Below are positions 7,493 to 10,566 of a stretch of DNA of 10,566 bases, piece by piece. The position numbers and the translations under genes were made by a program. Under the pieces are notes generated by a model that had not been told where the DNA came from, made no database searches, and worked only from the letters and a program-made list of their open reading frames with translations. Positions within the stretch are counted from its first letter, which is position 1. Every line of letters starts with the position of its first letter. The stretch covers positions 1-10,566 of the forward strand of contig JAFLRS010000058.1 of the NCBI GenBank assembly GCA_022511355.1. Direction: 5' to 3'. The DNA is from Alistipes sp. GTDB lineage: Bacteria; Bacteroidota; Bacteroidia; Bacteroidales; Rikenellaceae.

Positions 7493-7516
7493 GTATGCCG
7501 TATGGTTGCGGATTCG

Positions 7517-9172
<1,656 letters not shown>

Positions 9173-9186
9173 TTAATGTTCCGAAT

Positions 9187-9456
9187 TTAGATTACAGCCA
9201 GAATATCCTGCTGTTTCATAATGAGATAGTCGGTTCCGTCGATGCGGAGTTCGGTGCCGGCATACTTGCCGTACAGCACATGGTCGCCGACTTTGACCTC
9301 CATGGTCACATCTTTGGTGCCGGGACCGGCTGCCACAACGGTTCCTGCAAGGGGTTTTTCTTTGGCGGTGTCGGGGATGATGAGTCCTCCGGCGGTCTTC
9401 TCTTCGGCCGCATCGGGCAATATGAGTACGCGGTCGGACAAGGGTTTTACATTCAT
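9187..9456 (-). CDS. groES: Co-chaperonin GroES (Hsp10)
   Basis: This is the seven-fold lid of the GroEL chamber, 89 residues (family usual length 90-100). It starts [15 protein letters not shown], the conserved N-terminal strand. The mobile loop that contacts GroEL follows ([18 protein letters not shown], about 18-35), with GGLIIP in place of the E. coli GGIVLP. The roof and C-terminal region hold [24 protein letters not shown] and QQDILAVI. The ATG at 9454-9456 has only a weak upstream AAAG, as is common in Bacteroidetes. It is the first gene of groESL. About 60 bases upstream of its start is a sequence with the full sigma-54 promoter pattern, described separately. No CIRCE element, the HrcA operator common before groESL in many phyla, was found. 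Confidence 0.97.
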   Translation of the reverse strand: MNVKPLSDRVLILPDAAEEKTAGGLIIPDTAKEKPLAGTVVAAGPGTKDVTMEVKVGDHVLYGKYAGTELRIDGTDYLIMKQQDILAVI

Positions 9457-9514
9457 GATACTTTCAGTTTTTTATGGTTTTACAATTAGTTTCTGTTTGT
9501 TGGTTACAGTTGTC

Positions 9515-9529
9515 GCAATAGGTGTGCCA
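9515..9529 (-). promoter_or_regulatory. Predicted sigma-54 (-24/-12) promoter of groESL
   Basis: The minus strand reads TGGCACACCTATTGC. The sigma-54 consensus is TGGCAC-N5-TTGC with GG and GC ten bases apart, and every conserved position is present. Transcription would start near 9503, leaving a leader of about 47 bases before groES. I saw no good TTTG/TAnnTTTG pair between this site and the gene. Whether the genome encodes RpoN cannot be seen here, although many Bacteroidetes do. Confidence 0.7.
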
Positions 9530-9538
9530 AACGATTTT

Positions 9539-9589
9539 TGTCACCCATTCCATGACATACTGCACCTCCCGACTGACATTTTGGCAAAA
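9539..9589. promoter_or_regulatory. Candidate activator-binding cluster (TGNCA boxes) upstream of groESL
   Basis: TGTCA (9539-9543) and TGACA (9553-9557) form a perfect inverted repeat with a 9-base spacer. Further TGNCA boxes follow at 9574-9578 and 9582-9586. The last is embedded in TTTTGGCAAAA (9579-9589), a near-palindrome. Relative to the predicted start the cluster lies at about -36 to -86. Sigma-54 promoters need an enhancer-binding activator upstream, which makes this a plausible site. The motif is short, so chance grouping is possible. Confidence 0.4.
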
Positions 9590-9628
9590 ACTGCCGCCAC
9601 GGAGGAAGAGGTAGATGGCGTGTGAGAT

Positions 9629-9845
9629 GGCGGGGTTAACTTCGCTTTACTCGGCTGCCGCCTCGTGCCGCTCGTTTTCCCCTGCGGGGGGAAACCTCTC
9701 GACAAGCAAAGCAAAAATCAACTCCGTTGGGAGGATTTTCGCCACGGCGGGGTTAACTTCGCTCCACTCGGCTGCCGCCTCGTGCCGCTCGTTTTCCCCT
9801 GCGGGGGAGACCTCTCGACAAGCAAAGCAAAAATCAACTCCGTTG
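9629..9845. repeat. Two tandem copies of a ~100-bp repeat (period 117 bp)
   Basis: Copy 1 (9629-9729) and copy 2 (9746-9845) begin GGCGGGGTTAAC and end AATCAACTCCGTTG. Over about 100 bp they differ by three substitutions and one single-base deletion, with 16 bp of unrelated sequence between them. Each holds a short CCCC/GGGG stem-loop. The one-base deletion changes the reading frame between copies and there is no plausible start signal, so I do not regard them as coding. I do not know the family. The right end of copy 2 continues into the inverted-repeat element at 9816-9948. Confidence 0.85.
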
Positions 9846-9856
9846 ATTGACTTTTA

Positions 9857-9909
9857 CATTAAACGGGAGGGGATGTTCAAATAAATTTGACTCCCCCTCC
9901 CGTTTAATG
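9857..9909. repeat. Long hairpin: perfect 16-bp inverted repeat with nested inner palindrome
   Basis: CATTAAACGGGAGGGG and its exact complement enclose 21 bases that themselves contain TCAAAT-AA-ATTTGA. Transcribed from either strand it would make a very stable stem. Without a T run directly after the stem it does not look like a standard terminator. It is the core of the 133-bp element. Confidence 0.88.
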
Positions 9910-9911
9910 CA

Positions 9912-9935
9912 AAAACCGCTCATTCGAGCGGTTTT
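9912..9935 (-). terminator. Intrinsic terminator downstream of tRNA-His
   Basis: The stem CCGCTC/GAGCGG with a 4-base loop is flanked by AAAA and TTTT. On the minus strand it is followed by TTTTTG, 13 bases after the tRNA ends. The symmetric A and T flanks would let it work on the other strand too, although no plus-strand gene arrives here. Confidence 0.85.
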
Positions 9936-9948
9936 ACTTTGCTTGTCG

Positions 9949-10023
9949 GGTGGAAGATGGGGTTCGAACCCACGACCTTCGGAACCACAATCCGTCACTC
10001 TAACCAACTGAGCTACATCCACC
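9949..10023 (-). tRNA. tRNA-His (anticodon GUG)
   Basis: The minus strand folds as a tRNA: acceptor GTGGATG/CTTCCAC (one T-T mismatch), D-arm GCTC-AGTTGGTTA-GAGT, anticodon loop TTGTGGT, and T-arm GTGGG-TTCGAAC-CCCAT. The anticodon GTG reads His codons. Identity is supported by the extra G at position -1 (10023) opposite C73 (9949), unique to tRNA-His. CCA is not encoded: the base after C73 begins CGACAAG, the end of the repeat element. The gene has its own strong promoter and terminator. Confidence 0.96.
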
Positions 10024-10044
10024 ATCTAAACCTTTCGGTTTTCG

Positions 10045-10063
10045 GAGTGCAAAAATAGCACTC
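10045..10063. repeat. Inverted repeat GAGTGC-N7-GCACTC around the tRNA-His -7 box
   Basis: Two 6-bp arms flank seven bases of the predicted -7 element, so the promoter core sits in the spacer of a perfect inverted repeat. It could be a regulator site or chance. The arms are in the opposite order to a CIRCE operator. Confidence 0.5.
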
Positions 10064-10081
10064 TTTTTTCTTTTCGCCAAA
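10050..10081 (-). promoter_or_regulatory. Bacteroidetes-type promoter of tRNA-His
   Basis: On the minus strand TTTG (10081-10078) is followed after exactly 20 bases by TATTTTTG (10057-10050), matching both boxes with no mismatch. Transcription would begin at about 10044, some 20 bases before the mature tRNA. It is the best promoter match in the window. Confidence 0.85.
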
Positions 10082-10171
10082 TTTCCCGGCCTCAAAATCG
10101 GCCGGCACGTCATCGGCCCAATCCCTGCGGCCGCACCGCGCGGAGACTCCTCCCCCGCCCCGGGCGCCGGA
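10082..10171. other. GC-rich spacer between rpsT and tRNA-His promoter
   Basis: These 90 bases are rich in G and C, with runs such as GCGGCCGCACCGCGCGG and CCCCGCCCCGGGCGCCGG. The other spacers in the window are AT-rich. Several short palindromes occur (CGCCCCGGGCG, GGAGACTCC), but there is no stem followed by T on the minus strand, so a normal rpsT terminator was not found. No open reading frame or RNA gene is recognisable. Confidence 0.6.
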
Positions 10172-10423
10172 TTAGAGCGCGTTGACCTTCAGCTGGAGGC
10201 TGCTCTTAAGGTTGCCCGCCTTGTTCTTGTGGATGATGTTCTTCTTGGCGAGCTTGTCCAACATCGCAGTTACCTTGGGAAGCAGTGCTTCGGCAGCGCT
10301 CTTGTCCGTAGTATTGCGCAGAGCCTTCACCGCATTGCGGGCGGTCTTGTGCTGATACCTGTTACGCAACCTTTTCGTTTCGGTCTGACGAATTCTCTTC
10401 TTCGAAGACTTGTGATTTGCCAT
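10172..10423 (-). CDS. rpsT: 30S ribosomal protein S20
   Basis: This small-subunit protein binds 16S rRNA early in assembly. It has 83 residues (E. coli 87) and is strongly basic. [22 protein letters not shown] is the family signature, and the rest is a three-helix bundle with [11 protein letters not shown], then [26 protein letters not shown] ending [10 protein letters not shown]. The ATG has no Shine-Dalgarno sequence. It lies 91 bp after the partial tRNA-Glu on the same strand, and no convincing promoter was found between them, so read-through from the tRNA promoter is possible. The leader contains a short GC stem at 10459-10471. S20 is known to limit its own translation in enterobacteria; nothing here proves the same. 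Confidence 0.97.
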   Translation of the reverse strand: MANHKSSKKRIRQTETKRLRNRYQHKTARNAVKALRNTTDKSAAEALLPKVTAMLDKLAKKNIIHKNKAGNLKSSLQLKVNAL

Positions 10424-10514
10424 ATCTTTAATATAGTTTTAAATTCCTTAACTTTCAATGCCGAGCCGGCATGCGGCCGCCTCGCGCCTGCCTCGCCCGC
10501 AACCGCCGCAACTG

Positions 10515-10566
10515 TAGCCCATAGGAGAATCGAACTCCTCTTTCAAGAATGAAAATCTTGCGTCCT
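10515..10566 (-). tRNA. tRNA-Glu (anticodon UUC), partial at right edge
   Basis: This is the 3' two-thirds of a tRNA on the minus strand. The anticodon arm is CAAGA-TTTTCAT-TCTTG, with anticodon TTC for Glu. The T-arm is AGGAG-TTCGATT-CTCCT, and the acceptor 3' strand ATGGGCT is followed by discriminator A at 10515. The next bases are CAG, so CCA is not encoded. The acceptor 5' strand and most of the D-arm lie beyond the window. Confidence 0.92.

Larger units (their letters stand above)
9816..9948. repeat. 133-bp nested inverted-repeat element abutting tRNA-His
   Basis: The ends are a 17-bp inverted repeat with one mismatch: CGACAAGCAAAGCAAAA at 9816-9832 and its complement, with one base changed, at 9932-9948. 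Inside is a perfect 16-bp inverted repeat, CATTAAACGGGAGGGG (9857-9872) against 9894-9909. At the centre TCAAAT-AA-ATTTGA (9877-9890) forms a third pair. All three centre on about 9883. Between outer and inner repeats each side holds its own, different, stem-loop: AATCAAC-TCC-GTTGATT on the left and CCGCTC-ATTC-GAGCGG on the right. The element stops at the base next to the tRNA discriminator. Confidence 0.8.

Noticed and set aside
9629..9845. CRISPR-like array
   Set aside because: There are only two copies, each about 100 bp, separated by 16 bp, with no cas genes; this does not fit repeat or spacer sizes.
9615..9884. Plus-strand 89-codon frame with an internally repeated sequence
   Set aside because: The repetition comes from the DNA repeat. 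A one-base deletion in copy 2 shifts the frame so the protein repeat is not maintained, and there is no ribosome site.
9816..9960. Integration (att) site at the 3' end of tRNA-His
   Set aside because: The repeated sequence stops at the edge of the tRNA and does not duplicate any of its 3' end, and no integrase is in the window.
9834..10025. Minus-strand 63-codon frame beginning MVDVAQLVRVTDCG
   Set aside because: Its first third is simply the translation of tRNA-His, a familiar false gene; the remainder is the repeat element.
10045..10063. CIRCE-like heat-shock operator (GAGTGC and GCACTC arms)
   Set aside because: CIRCE has GCACTC first and GAGTGC second with a 9-base spacer. Here the order is reversed with 7 bases, and it lies before tRNA-His, not groESL.

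Overview
The window looks like the chromosome of a Bacteroidales bacterium, probably Alistipes or a close relative. This rests on the promoters: several genes carry the Bacteroidetes-type pair TTTG-N20-TAnnTTTG, and most starts lack a Shine-Dalgarno sequence. The tRNA genes do not encode CCA, and the set of protein families fits. The genus is an impression from protein style and was not tested.

Left part (1-3753, all minus strand): a drug-efflux operon read right to left. It holds a TetR-family regulator, a TolC-like outer membrane channel, a lipoprotein membrane-fusion subunit and the first 156 residues of an RND inner-membrane pump that runs off the left edge. The genes are 14 to 41 bp apart. 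A near-consensus promoter sits before the regulator, and a perfect 14-bp palindrome covers its predicted transcription start and touches the Shine-Dalgarno sequence, so autorepression of the whole operon is likely.

Middle (3697-7492): a POT-family (peptide-type) MFS transporter on the minus strand and a GlgB-type branching enzyme on the plus strand, divergent from overlapping promoters. The transporter ends at its own terminator. The branching enzyme ends at a perfect bidirectional terminator that it shares with groEL.

Right part (7493-10566, minus strand): groES-groEL, a repeat-rich intergenic stretch of about 490 bp, tRNA-His, rpsT (ribosomal protein S20) and a partial tRNA-Glu at the right edge.

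The most interesting stretch is 9457-9948. Upstream of groES is a textbook sigma-54 promoter (TGGCAC-N5-TTGC), and 10 to 70 bp further upstream is a cluster of TGNCA boxes that could be an activator site. No good housekeeping promoter was found there. Next comes a 100-bp sequence in two tandem copies. After it lies a 133-bp nested inverted repeat (9816-9948) that ends exactly at the last base of tRNA-His. Its two halves have the same flanking sequences but different small stem-loops. It may be a mobile or RNA-level repeat family, or a specialised transcription boundary. I found no integrase, transposase, CRISPR array or defence genes.
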